From Flavobacterium sp. GSB-24 (GTDB lineage Bacteria > Bacteroidota > Bacteroidia > Flavobacteriales > Flavobacteriaceae), in contig NZ_AP027043.1 in NCBI RefSeq assembly GCF_027924665.1, forward strand, positions 1,364,001-1,428,000: a stretch of DNA of 64,000 bases, read 5' to 3'. Numbering within the stretch: the first letter of the stretch is position 1; each line of letters opens with the position of its first letter. The translations under genes and the position numbers were made by a program. Under the pieces are notes generated by a model. It was not told the DNA's origin, did not search any database, and was given only the letters and a program-made list of their open reading frames with translations. This document shows, piece by piece, positions 6,839 through 15,112 of the stretch.

Positions 6839-8227
6839 ATGGAAAATATTAAGTCCTACGTTCAACAACATAAAGATCGGTTTATCAATGAATTGATCGA
6901 ATTATTAAAGATTCCGTCGGTTAGTGCCGACACTGCATATTCTCAAGATGTTATTGACACAGCAGAGGCTGTAAAAGAAAGTTTAACAAAAGCAGGCTGC
7001 GATTTTGTCGAAACTTGCGATACTCCAGGTTACCCAATTATCTACGGAGAGAAAATTATAGATCCAAATCTTCCAACGGTTTTAGTTTACGGACACTATG
7101 ATGTGCAGCCGCCAGATCCGTTAGAATTATGGACTTCGCCACCTTTTGAACCTGTTATTAAAACTACAGATATTCACCCAGAAGGCGCAATCTTCGCGCG
7201 TGGAGCTTGTGACGACAAAGGGCAGATGTACATGCACGTAAAAGCGCTTGAGTTAATGGTACAAAGCAATACTTTGCCTTGTAACGTAAAATTCATGATC
7301 GAAGGTGAGGAAGAAGTGGGTTCTGCAAGTTTGGCTTGGTTCGTAGAACGCAATCAGGAAAAACTGAAAAATGACGTTATCCTGATTTCAGATACAGGAA
7401 TGATTTCTAACCAACAACCATCAATTACAACTGGTTTAAGAGGTTTGAGTTATGTTGAGGTAGAAGTTACAGGTCCAAACCGCGATTTACATTCTGGTTT
7501 ATACGGTGGGGCTGTGGCGAACCCGATTAATATTTTAGCAAAAATGATTGCTTCTCTTCACGACGAAAACAATCATATTACAATTCCAGGATTCTACGAT
7601 AAAGTTCAGGAATTATCTGCAGAAGAAAGAGCTGAAATGGCAAAAGCGCCTTTTAGTCTAGAAAAATATAAAAATGCTTTGAACATTGCTGATGTTTACG
7701 GCGAAAAAGGATATGTAACTAACGAAAGAAACTCAATTCGTCCAACATTAGACGTAAACGGAATCTGGGGCGGTTATACTGGCGAAGGTGCTAAAACGGT
7801 TATCGCGAGTAAAGCTTTTGCTAAAATCTCGATGCGTTTGGTTCCAAACCAAGAGTGGGAAGAAATTACAGAATTGTTTACAAAGCATTTCACAAGCATT
7901 GCTCCAGCTGGAGTTACAGTAAAAGTAACGCCTCACCACGGTGGACAAGGTTATGTAACGCCAATTGACAGCATTGGTTATCAGGCAGCCAATAAAGCGT
8001 ATACAGAAACGTTTGGAGTTCCTGCAATTCCGGTACGTTCTGGAGGAAGTATTCCGATTGTGGCTTTGTTTGAAAAAGAATTAAAAAGTAAAACAATCTT
8101 AATGGGATTTGGTTTGGATTCTGATGCGATTCACTCACCAAATGAACATTTTGGAATCTTTAATTACTTGAAAGGAATTGAAACTATTCCGTTGTTTTAC
8201 AAGTATTTTGTGGAACTTTCTAAATAG
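6839..8227 (+). CDS. M20-family metallodipeptidase
   Basis: A 462-residue cytosolic zinc dipeptidase of the ArgE/DapE/CNDP-like M20 family. Metal and catalytic motifs are YGHYDVQPP (His86, Asp88), ARGACDDKG (bridging Asp near 125-126) and MIEGEEEVGS (catalytic and metal Glu, ~157-159). Further on are DLHSGLYGG in the dimerisation lid and DSDAIHSPNEHF with the C-terminal metal His. Length and motif order match the carnosinase-like dipeptidases of Bacteroidota, which degrade small peptides. It stands alone, with an AT-rich leader of ~110 bp after the tRNA. Confidence 0.9.
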   Translation: MENIKSYVQQHKDRFINELIELLKIPSVSADTAYSQDVIDTAEAVKESLTKAGCDFVETCDTPGYPIIYGEKIIDPNLPTVLVYGHYDVQPPDPLELWTSPPFEPVIKTTDIHPEGAIFARGACDDKGQMYMHVKALELMVQSNTLPCNVKFMIEGEEEVGSASLAWFVERNQEKLKNDVILISDTGMISNQQPSITTGLRGLSYVEVEVTGPNRDLHSGLYGGAVANPINILAKMIASLHDENNHITIPGFYDKVQELSAEERAEMAKAPFSLEKYKNALNIADVYGEKGYVTNERNSIRPTLDVNGIWGGYTGEGAKTVIASKAFAKISMRLVPNQEWEEITELFTKHFTSIAPAGVTVKVTPHHGGQGYVTPIDSIGYQAANKAYTETFGVPAIPVRSGGSIPIVALFEKELKSKTILMGFGLDSDAIHSPNEHFGIFNYLKGIETIPLFYKYFVELSK

Positions 8228-8235
8228 TTTTTTTA

Positions 8236-8400
8236 ACCGCAAAGAGCGCTAAGGTTTATCGCAAAGTTCGCTAAGATTTTTTTAAGTAAGAATTTATAAA
8301 AGTTCGCAAAGCTTCATTAATAGCTTTGCGGACTTTGTGTTTATAAACGTAACCTTAAAAAAAAGCTTTGCGCTCTTTGCGTTAAAAAAAACTGCAAAGA
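8236..8400. repeat. CGCAAAG-type intergenic palindrome
   Basis: The 405-bp gap 8228-8632 has no gene. Its first part carries ccgcaaagagcgctaagg, cgcaaagttcgctaag and gttcgcaaagcttc, then the complementary words gctttgcggactttg and ctttgcgctctttgcg, so the whole stretch can fold back on itself. A weak hairpin with a T run (8422-8452) and an AT-rich promoter-like region follow before the GT61-like gene. Confidence 0.7.
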
Positions 8401-8632
8401 GTTTCAAATCCTGTAAGATATAAAACCGTTCAGAAATGAGCGGATTTTTTTTGTTCTTATAAATACGGGGTTTAAACTTTCAACATTAAAATTTTTAATT
8501 TTCTCTTTGTTTTTTATTGAATAAATTAACTTAATTTAGTTATTTTTATTATTCAGTTTGTTTTTATTTTGAAAATAATTCTATGTTTTAAAAATTTCTA
8601 ATTTTATTTTAATGTTGCTTTAATGTTTAAGA

Positions 8633-9730
8633 ATGGGCTTAATAGAAAAAAAGGTTAGATTTTCGCCCATTGGGTACACGAGATATCTTAGAGGATTAAA
8701 AAAACCTCATTCGATGTTTCGGGAAGGAAAAATTTTGGAAAGTCTCGCATCAAAATCATGGGAAATTGCTCCTGGAAATACCACCGTTTCGCCAAAAGCT
8801 TATTTTCTCGACGGTCAGTTAGAACGCATTACAGGCACAGCTTATACCGATGATCCTTATGCTGCAATGCATGGCGGTTTTAGTGTCGAACATGCCCCAA
8901 CATACGCTTATAAGCTAAAAGATGCTTGGATGATGAATGGGTTTATTTATAAAGGACTTCATAATTTCCGACTTCATCCTTCTTTTCAACTTTCTAAAAA
9001 GATGAATTATTTTCCGCCCGCTATTATAGAAGCAGAAATTAATGATGCTGCAATTTATAGCACATCAGAAGGAAATCAATATTTTGGACTTTGGCTGACC
9101 GATGATTGTGCTAATTATGCCTTGGCTGCAGCTGAAGGAGTTCCAGTAACTTCGAATATTATTCCTTATTCGCACATGCTTGAATATGAATCATTTTTAG
9201 AAATGAATCCAATTCGAACAAATGCGGCTTACTTAAAAAATGCTATTTTCTTTGATGATAATTGGGGAAATAATCAAAATAAACATACCCGATTCGCTGC
9301 TAATAGAAACAAATTATTGTATTTGTTTCCCGCAGCTTCACATCCTGGAGTTTTCATCCTGCGTCGAAATTCCGGAATTTCCCGGGTTATGTTGAATGAA
9401 ATCGAAATCGCCGAACAACTCCGAGAAAAATACGGATTTAAAATTGTCGATGTTACCAAGAATAGTGTTTCAGAAATACTTTCGGCGTGTTCTGGTGCCA
9501 AAATTCTTATAGGTATTGAAGGCAGTCATTTATTTCACGGACTCATGACTCTTGAGTCAGGAGCTTCGGTTTTGGTCCTTCAACCTCCAAATCGTTTTAG
9601 CGCTGTCATTAAAAATACTACAGATATGGAGAATATCAATTACAGCTTTGTAGTCGGAATTCAAAAAGAGGAAAATTTCTATATCAATTTTGAAGAAGTG
9701 GAGAGAACGCTTTCTTTATTAAGGTTCTAA
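8633..9730 (+). CDS. Glycosyltransferase family 61-like protein (DUF563)
   Basis: A 365-residue soluble protein resembling GT61/DUF563 capsular polysaccharide enzymes. The N-terminal ~200 residues contain WLTDDCANYALAAAEGVPV. The C-terminal half holds a Rossmann-like region with VFILRRNSGISRVMLNE (the typical R-R-x-R-style strand and helix), EIAEQLREKYGFKIVD, and the nucleotide-sugar segment ILIGIEGSHLFHGLMTLESG, which matches the G-x-x-G-S/A-x-L motif of the family. It would transfer a sugar to a glycan acceptor, unknown here. No other glycan genes adjoin it, so its pathway cannot be deduced. The ATG at 8633 is the first in-frame start. Confidence 0.7.
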   Translation: MGLIEKKVRFSPIGYTRYLRGLKKPHSMFREGKILESLASKSWEIAPGNTTVSPKAYFLDGQLERITGTAYTDDPYAAMHGGFSVEHAPTYAYKLKDAWMMNGFIYKGLHNFRLHPSFQLSKKMNYFPPAIIEAEINDAAIYSTSEGNQYFGLWLTDDCANYALAAAEGVPVTSNIIPYSHMLEYESFLEMNPIRTNAAYLKNAIFFDDNWGNNQNKHTRFAANRNKLLYLFPAASHPGVFILRRNSGISRVMLNEIEIAEQLREKYGFKIVDVTKNSVSEILSACSGAKILIGIEGSHLFHGLMTLESGASVLVLQPPNRFSAVIKNTTDMENINYSFVVGIQKEENFYINFEEVERTLSLLRF

Positions 9731-9757
9731 GTTGCTAAGATTCTAAGGTACTAAGGT

Positions 9758-9786
9758 TTTTGTCAAAGTTTTAAACTTTGACAAAG
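9758..9786 (+). terminator. GTCAAAGTTT palindrome, likely terminator
   Basis: The arms ttgtcaaagttt (9760-9771) and aaactttgacaa (9773-9784) are perfectly complementary with a 1-nt loop. The sequence just before contains repeated words gttgctaaga ttctaagg. It is related to 1481-1512. Confidence 0.6.
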
Positions 9787-9811
9787 AAAAACCTTTGTCC
9801 CTCAAAAAACA

Positions 9812-9842
9812 AAAAAAATCCGCTTCAATTTCTGGAAGCGGA
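9812..9842 (-). terminator. Terminator of the saccharopine dehydrogenase-like gene
   Basis: The stem tccgcttc / gaagcgga (9819-9842) is preceded on the plus strand by an A run, i.e. followed by U on the minus transcript. It lies ~47 bp downstream of the stop at 9889. Confidence 0.75.
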
Positions 9843-9888
9843 TAAAATTACAAACTAAAAAATCTAAAAATTAACATGCAGATCCAGA

Positions 9889-11253
9889 TTAAAATAAATC
9901 TGGATTATATCCAAAATAAGGTACTTTTTGTTCGTTAAAAATTACACCATATTCTTCTAACTCTTTTAAAATAGGCTCGTAAACTTCTTTTTTAATCGGA
10001 AGCTGTACTCCGGGAGTTGTTATTTTTCCATTGAGAATCAATAATGTTGCAATGGCAACCGGAAGTCCGACTGTTTTTGCCATAGCAGTATAAGTCTGGT
10101 CTTCTCCAGTACAAACCATTTTAGAATCGATTTGTTTCTTTTCTCCGTTTATTTCATATCCGAATTTATGATACATTACAATCATATCTTTGTCATCTGG
10201 TTCAAGAGCCCAGCTGTCGGTTAAGATTTTTTCTAAAATTTGTGCAGGTGTAGCGTTAGGCAGATTCACTTTTTTGTGTGGGTTAAATAAATCCAGTTCC
10301 AAAAGTTTATCCCACATAATATCGTCTTGATCAATTTTTAAAATCAAACGTGTTTTGATTTCAACAGAATCTGTCGGGTGATACGGAAGAAAAGAATTCA
10401 CAAACTGACGATAACTCATATTTTCAGAATCTTCAATAATATAGCTGTCATCAGTCATTCCGAGTTGTACAAACATATTCCAAGCTCTAGAATATCCCAC
10501 TCTTCGAATAGTTCCTCTATATAAAGTGAGAATATCGTCTAAACCGTAAATAGATCTGTATTTAAGAGAATCCCGATTTGAATAAGCTTCAAATTTCCCG
10601 TAGCCCTCAACTTCTAGGAATTCAGTTCTTCTAAATAAAGCACTGTACGGGATATATTTATAAGTTCCTTCCTGAATAAATTTGGCTGCGCCCCCTTGTC
10701 CGGCCAAAACCACATTTCTAGGCGCCCAGGTGAATTTATAATTCCATAAATTATTATCAGATTCAGGAGCTACAAGTCCGCCGCAGAAAGATTCAAACAA
10801 TAGCATTTTTCCGCCTTTTGATCGAATTTCATCAATAACCTTCATGGCGCTCATATGATCGATTCCTGGATCAAGACCAATTTCGTTCATGAAGATTAAA
10901 TTGTTTTTCTGAGCTTCTTCGTTCAAAGCCTGCATAGCATCACTTATATAAGACGCAGTAACCAAATGTTTTTTGAATTCCAGACAGTCTTTTGCAATTT
11001 CGATATGAAGATGTGCAGGCAGCATCGAAATCACAATCGAAGCATTGGCAATAGCTTTTTTTCTTTCTTCGGCATTAAAAATATCTAAGGCAAGCGGAGT
11101 AGCATTCGGATGATTTTGTGTCTTTGCTTTCGCTAAATTCAATGAAAGGTCTGCTACAGTTAAATGCAGTTTTTCTTCGTTAGATTTTGACAACAAATAC
11201 CGAATCAAAGAAGATGCAGATCTTCCTGCTCCAATTATTAAAACGTTTCTCAT
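9889..11253 (-). CDS. Saccharopine dehydrogenase-like NAD(P) oxidoreductase
   Basis: A 454-residue protein with an N-terminal Rossmann fold (NVLIIGAGRSASSLIRYL, residues 3-20; VADLS at the end of beta2) and the LYS9-type catalytic region (ASYISDAMQALNEEA, GLDPGIDHMSAM, then FCGGLVAPESDNN). It matches saccharopine reductase/dehydrogenase (glutamate-forming) in length and motifs. Bacterial members may work in lysine degradation or other amino acid or polyamine pathways. No lysine pathway partner is adjacent, so the precise reaction is uncertain. It is monocistronic with its own terminator. Confidence 0.85.
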   Translation of the reverse strand: MRNVLIIGAGRSASSLIRYLLSKSNEEKLHLTVADLSLNLAKAKTQNHPNATPLALDIFNAEERKKAIANASIVISMLPAHLHIEIAKDCLEFKKHLVTASYISDAMQALNEEAQKNNLIFMNEIGLDPGIDHMSAMKVIDEIRSKGGKMLLFESFCGGLVAPESDNNLWNYKFTWAPRNVVLAGQGGAAKFIQEGTYKYIPYSALFRRTEFLEVEGYGKFEAYSNRDSLKYRSIYGLDDILTLYRGTIRRVGYSRAWNMFVQLGMTDDSYIIEDSENMSYRQFVNSFLPYHPTDSVEIKTRLILKIDQDDIMWDKLLELDLFNPHKKVNLPNATPAQILEKILTDSWALEPDDKDMIVMYHKFGYEINGEKKQIDSKMVCTGEDQTYTAMAKTVGLPVAIATLLILNGKITTPGVQLPIKKEVYEPILKELEEYGVIFNEQKVPYFGYNPDLF

Positions 11254-11440
11254 GCTTTAAATATTTAACACAAATATATTAAAATGTTACAATTATAACA
11301 ATTTTAATTGAATAAAATTGATTTTTATTTTTTGTTTTGAGGGAAAAAATAATGTAATTCTATTTAAATAATCTAGAAACTAAAGTGGTTTTTTGGTTTG
11401 TTTGAAGTATTTTTGTTTCAAATTTCAAAAGATATAAATC

Positions 11441-11827
11441 ATGAAACGAAGAATTGTTCTTACTGGAGCTTTTATAGGTATGTTAGCTATTATTTTGGGT
11501 GCTTTTGGAGCTCATTTATTAAAAAAATATCTTTCGGTTGATCAATTAAATACTTTTGAAGTTGGTGTTCGATACCAAATGTACCACGCTCTTTTTCTGT
11601 TGTTTTTATCTACGCAAAAAGATATTGCAGAAAAAACATTAAAAGCTATCTATAATTTAGTAGTTGCCGGAGTCGTTCTTTTTAGCGGTTCGATTTATTT
11701 ATTGGCAACAAAAGACTACACTTTGTTTGATTTTAAAATTATAGTATTCGCAACTCCTGTGGGTGGTTTTCTATTAATTATCGCTTGGACGCTATTATTC
11801 TTTACGATTTTGAAGAGAAAATCATAA
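11441..11827 (+). CDS. DUF423 family small membrane protein
   Basis: A 128-residue protein with four predicted membrane helices. The N-terminus GAFIGMLAIILGAFGAHLLK and the following EVGVRYQMYHALFLL are the hallmark segments of DUF423 (YgdD-like). The function of the family is unknown. It is a single gene between divergent and parallel neighbours; the ATG at 11441 gives the standard length. Confidence 0.85.
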   Translation: MKRRIVLTGAFIGMLAIILGAFGAHLLKKYLSVDQLNTFEVGVRYQMYHALFLLFLSTQKDIAEKTLKAIYNLVVAGVVLFSGSIYLLATKDYTLFDFKIIVFATPVGGFLLIIAWTLLFFTILKRKS

Positions 11828-11850
11828 AATCCCGAAAAAAAAATTCTGTC

Positions 11851-12093
11851 TAAGAATTAATCTTTAATTTTGTCTCATAAATAACATATAACTTTAGTTA
11901 TGTGAATTTTTTCTATTTTAGGTTGTAAAACTAAAATAATATAACAAATTCGCTTATAAGGTTGTAAATAAACAAATTAGAAGCAGTTATTTTTTTCTTT
12001 TTGTAATTTTTAAAGTGAAATTTCTCTTTTTTCGTATAAATCAAAGTGAAATTTAATTATTTTAAAACGAATAAGAATTAATCTGTAATTTTG
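11851..12093 (+). promoter_or_regulatory. pckA leader with two direct repeats ending in TAATTTTG
   Basis: The 301-bp gap before pckA holds two nearly identical 22-bp segments, taagaattaatctttaat plus tttg at 11851-11872 and the same with one change at 12072-12093. Each ends in TAATTTTG, which matches the -7 consensus TAnnTTTG. The second copy lies 35 bp before the pckA ATG. Duplicate promoters or regulator sites are possible; no -33 TTG is clear. A second word pair, gtgaaattt, occurs at about 12016 and 12049. Confidence 0.4.
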
Positions 12094-12128
12094 CTTCTGA
12101 AATAAATATCACACACAACTTAAAATTT

Positions 12129-13733
12129 ATGGACACTAACACAGTTTTCGCGCAATCGATTTCGTTAAAAGAATTAGGAATTGAAAATGCAAAAGTTCGT
12201 TATCAACTATCTGCAGATGAATTACATGCGATTACTTTGCAGTCAGGACAAGGTGTTGAGAATTCTACCGGAGCGTTGGCAATTAATACAGGTGAATTTA
12301 CAGGTCGTTCTCCACAAGATCGTTTCATTGTAAAAGATGATATTACAAAGGATCAAGTTTGGTGGGGAAATGTAAATATCCCGTTTGAACCTCAAGCTTT
12401 TGAAAAGCTATATAATAAAGTAACAGCATTTTTATCAGACAAAGAAGTTTTTGTTCGCGATTCTTATGTTTGCTCTGATCCAAATTATAGATTAAATGTT
12501 CGTGTTGTAACCGAAACAGCTTGGTCAAATTTGTTCTGTTACAATATGTTTTTACGTCCAGAAGAATCGGAACTGGCTAATTTTACTCCAGAATGGACAG
12601 TAGTTTGTGCACCAAGTTTTATGGCAGATCCTGCTGTAGACGGAACACGACAGTCTAATTTCGCAATTTTGGATTTTACTAAAAAAATCGCTTTAATTGG
12701 AGGAACAGGTTATACTGGAGAAATGAAAAAAGGAATTTTCTCTGCATTAAACTTTATACTTCCAGTTTTCAAAAATACACTTCCTATGCACTGTAGTGCG
12801 AATGTTGGAGAAGACGGAGATACAGCAATTTTCTTCGGATTATCTGGAACAGGGAAAACAACTTTATCTGCAGATCCAGAACGTAAATTGATCGGAGACG
12901 ACGAGCACGGCTGGACAAATGAAAATACTGTTTTTAACTTTGAAGGTGGTTGTTATGCTAAAGTAATCAACTTAACAGAAGAGAACGAACCAGACATTTT
13001 TAGAGCAATCAAAAAAGGAGCGCTTTTAGAAAATGTGGTTTTTAAAGCAGGAACAAACGAAGTAGATTTTGACGATGTTTCGATCACGCAAAATACTCGT
13101 GTAAGTTACCCAATAACTCATATTGATAATGTACAGCCAGGTTTGGTGGGACATAATCCAAAAAATATATTTTTCTTAACGGCTGATTCTTTCGGAATTC
13201 TGCCTCCAATTTCAAGATTAAACCCAGGTCAGGCGGCATACCACTTTATTTCTGGTTATACTGCAAAAGTTGCTGGAACAGAAGCTGGTGTAACTGAGCC
13301 TCAGCCTAATTTCTCAGCTTGTTTTGGTGCACCGTTTATGCCTTTACATCCAACTCGTTATGCTGAAATGTTGAGCAAAAAAATGAAAGATGCCGGCGTA
13401 AAAGTTTGGTTAATCAATACAGGATGGACTGGCGGACCTTACGGAATTGGAAGCCGTATGAAATTGAAATATACTCGTGCCATGATTACAGCTGCTTTAA
13501 AAGGAGAATTGGATAATGTAGAGTATGCAGATCATAAAGTATTTGGAATTGCAAAACCACAATCTTGCCCGAATGTTCCAGAAGAGATTTTAAATCCTAG
13601 AAATACTTGGGAAGATAAAGATTTATATGATCAAAAAGCATTAGAATTAGCACAAAAATTCAAAGCTAATTTTGCCAAATTTGAAGAGTTTGCAAACGCT
13701 GAAATCTTAGCGGGAGCACCGATTACAGAATAA
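12129..13733 (+). CDS. pckA: Phosphoenolpyruvate carboxykinase (ATP)
   Basis: A 534-residue cytosolic enzyme that converts oxaloacetate and ATP to PEP, CO2 and ADP in gluconeogenesis. Visible motifs are TGRSPQDRF (PEP/oxaloacetate site, residues 58-66), the kinase 1a P-loop FFGLSGTGKTTLS (235-247), the kinase 2 segment LIGDDEHGW (254-262, metal-binding Asp), and NTGWTGGPYG near the C-terminus. Length is normal for the ATP-dependent family. It is transcribed alone, with a long leader containing repeated promoter-like segments and a strong terminator, suggesting nutritional control. In this window it would allow glucose synthesis when the starch locus is idle. Confidence 0.97.
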   Translation: MDTNTVFAQSISLKELGIENAKVRYQLSADELHAITLQSGQGVENSTGALAINTGEFTGRSPQDRFIVKDDITKDQVWWGNVNIPFEPQAFEKLYNKVTAFLSDKEVFVRDSYVCSDPNYRLNVRVVTETAWSNLFCYNMFLRPEESELANFTPEWTVVCAPSFMADPAVDGTRQSNFAILDFTKKIALIGGTGYTGEMKKGIFSALNFILPVFKNTLPMHCSANVGEDGDTAIFFGLSGTGKTTLSADPERKLIGDDEHGWTNENTVFNFEGGCYAKVINLTEENEPDIFRAIKKGALLENVVFKAGTNEVDFDDVSITQNTRVSYPITHIDNVQPGLVGHNPKNIFFLTADSFGILPPISRLNPGQAAYHFISGYTAKVAGTEAGVTEPQPNFSACFGAPFMPLHPTRYAEMLSKKMKDAGVKVWLINTGWTGGPYGIGSRMKLKYTRAMITAALKGELDNVEYADHKVFGIAKPQSCPNVPEEILNPRNTWEDKDLYDQKALELAQKFKANFAKFEEFANAEILAGAPITE

Positions 13734-13756
13734 AAGGAATTAGTTAATTCAAATTA

Positions 13757-13789
13757 AAAAAAGCTGTTCAGTGATGAACAGCTTTTTTT
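13757..13789 (+). terminator. pckA terminator
   Basis: The stem aaagctgttca / tgaacagcttt has a GTGA-type loop and a T8-like tail, 25 bp after the pckA stop. Confidence 0.9.
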
Positions 13790-13826
13790 GTTTTTTGTGT
13801 ATGTCTGATACTGCTTATTTGTCTCC

Positions 13827-13880
13827 CTGAGCGAAGTCGAAGGACGCTTCAATTGGAAACTGGGCTTCGACTTCGCTCAG
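13827..13880. repeat. GAGCGAAGTCGAAG palindrome
   Basis: Arms ctgagcgaagtcgaag (13827-13842) and its exact complement (13865-13880) enclose 22 nt. One arm of the same family occurs inside the cyclase gene at 21501-21524. A further weak hairpin (13915-13956) lies between this element and the phytase stop and may terminate the phytase transcript. Confidence 0.85.
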
Positions 13881-13979
13881 CCCGACAATGAGTAATTTTT
13901 AAAGACATTGAAACGCAGTTTTCAGCACAGTTTAAAGGAAAGTACTGAAAAACTGCAATTTCAAATCAACACTGAATCT

Positions 13980-15038
13980 TTATTTTTTAGCCTCGTCTAT
14001 GCGTTTTTGGATCAAATCCCAAGCATAATAATGGAAAGTCATGCCGTTGCTCATCGCTACGAAAAGTCCGTTTTTGTATTTTGGACCTAAGTTTACACTT
14101 GTAACATCAGCACCATCGCATTCAATTGTTGAAGTTGGAACTTCTGCCAATAAAGGATGGCTGTTAGGATTTCCTTTTGCTCCTTCTCTCGAATAAACCA
14201 TAAAAGAATTTGCTTGTTGATTGGATACTAAAATGTAACCTGTAGAATCTGTTTTTTTGTAAATCGCAATTCCTTCGTGATCTGCCTTGAAATCTTTTTG
14301 ACCAAAGAAAGCCAGTTCTTTATTATCATTTAAAGCAGGATCAGCTTTGTATTTTCTAATTCCAGCTTGTTCGTCGCAATAGTAAACAAATCCTAATTCG
14401 TTATCAACTGCTATAGCTTCGATTTCTTTTTTACCGCTGTAAGTCCCGAATTTACGAACCACTTTTGCAACAGCAAATTTTCCGCTTCCAGAAAGTTCGT
14501 ACTGCCATAAATAACTGCCAGAAGCTCCTGTTTTTCTTCCTACAATAGCAAAAATTTTCTGATCACTTGGACGTTTATATAATGCAACTCCCATTGGATC
14601 TCTTTCTGCATCTCCTTCAAAAACAGGGATTCCGCCATTGTCGATTGGTTCTAAATTTGGTAGACTGAAAATTCTAATCTTGTTGCTTTCGCGCTCTGTT
14701 GTAACAGCAATATCTACTTTTTTTCCGTTAATGATCAATCCGTAAGCGATGTCAACATTATTTGGACGTTTTAATGGAATTGATTTTTTAAGGATTTTTC
14801 CATTCAAATCAAAAGCATACAAACCACCATCGGTATCTTTATCAGTTCCAACAATAATACTTTTTGAAGCATCAGTTGGGTTAATCCAGATCGAAGGATC
14901 GTCTGTATCATGAGGCAATGCTTCGGTAACAGTTGTTGGTTTTACGGCATTTGGTTGAATAGGAGCTAATTTATCGTCTTTACAAGCTGTAAAAGCAAGG
15001 CTTAAAAGTAAAAAAGCAAGTATCGATTTATTTTTCAT
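13980..15038 (-). CDS. Beta-propeller 3-phytase lipoprotein
   Basis: A 352-residue lipoprotein: signal peptide MKNKSILAFLLLSLAFTAC with lipobox ending at Cys19, then a six-bladed beta-propeller. Family-specific segments are HDTDDPSIWINPTD (residues 44-57, calcium-binding Asp pair), TDKDTDGGLYAFDLNG, the RPNNVDIAYG blade, KADHEGIAIYKK, and ECDGADVTSVNLG near the C-terminus. These enzymes use calcium to release phosphate from phytate (inositol hexakisphosphate). It lies 75 bp downstream of a TonB-dependent receptor on the same strand, forming an apparent operon that would bind, hydrolyse and import products. Substrate use in this organism is inferred from the family. Confidence 0.9.
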   Translation of the reverse strand: MKNKSILAFLLLSLAFTACKDDKLAPIQPNAVKPTTVTEALPHDTDDPSIWINPTDASKSIIVGTDKDTDGGLYAFDLNGKILKKSIPLKRPNNVDIAYGLIINGKKVDIAVTTERESNKIRIFSLPNLEPIDNGGIPVFEGDAERDPMGVALYKRPSDQKIFAIVGRKTGASGSYLWQYELSGSGKFAVAKVVRKFGTYSGKKEIEAIAVDNELGFVYYCDEQAGIRKYKADPALNDNKELAFFGQKDFKADHEGIAIYKKTDSTGYILVSNQQANSFMVYSREGAKGNPNSHPLLAEVPTSTIECDGADVTSVNLGPKYKNGLFVAMSNGMTFHYYAWDLIQKRIDEAKK

Positions 15039-15112
15039 TTTGGTATTTTATTTTAAATGAATTAGACAGAACCGCTAAGTCCTGTCTAATTTAGTAGTTT
15101 TTAGTATTGATT

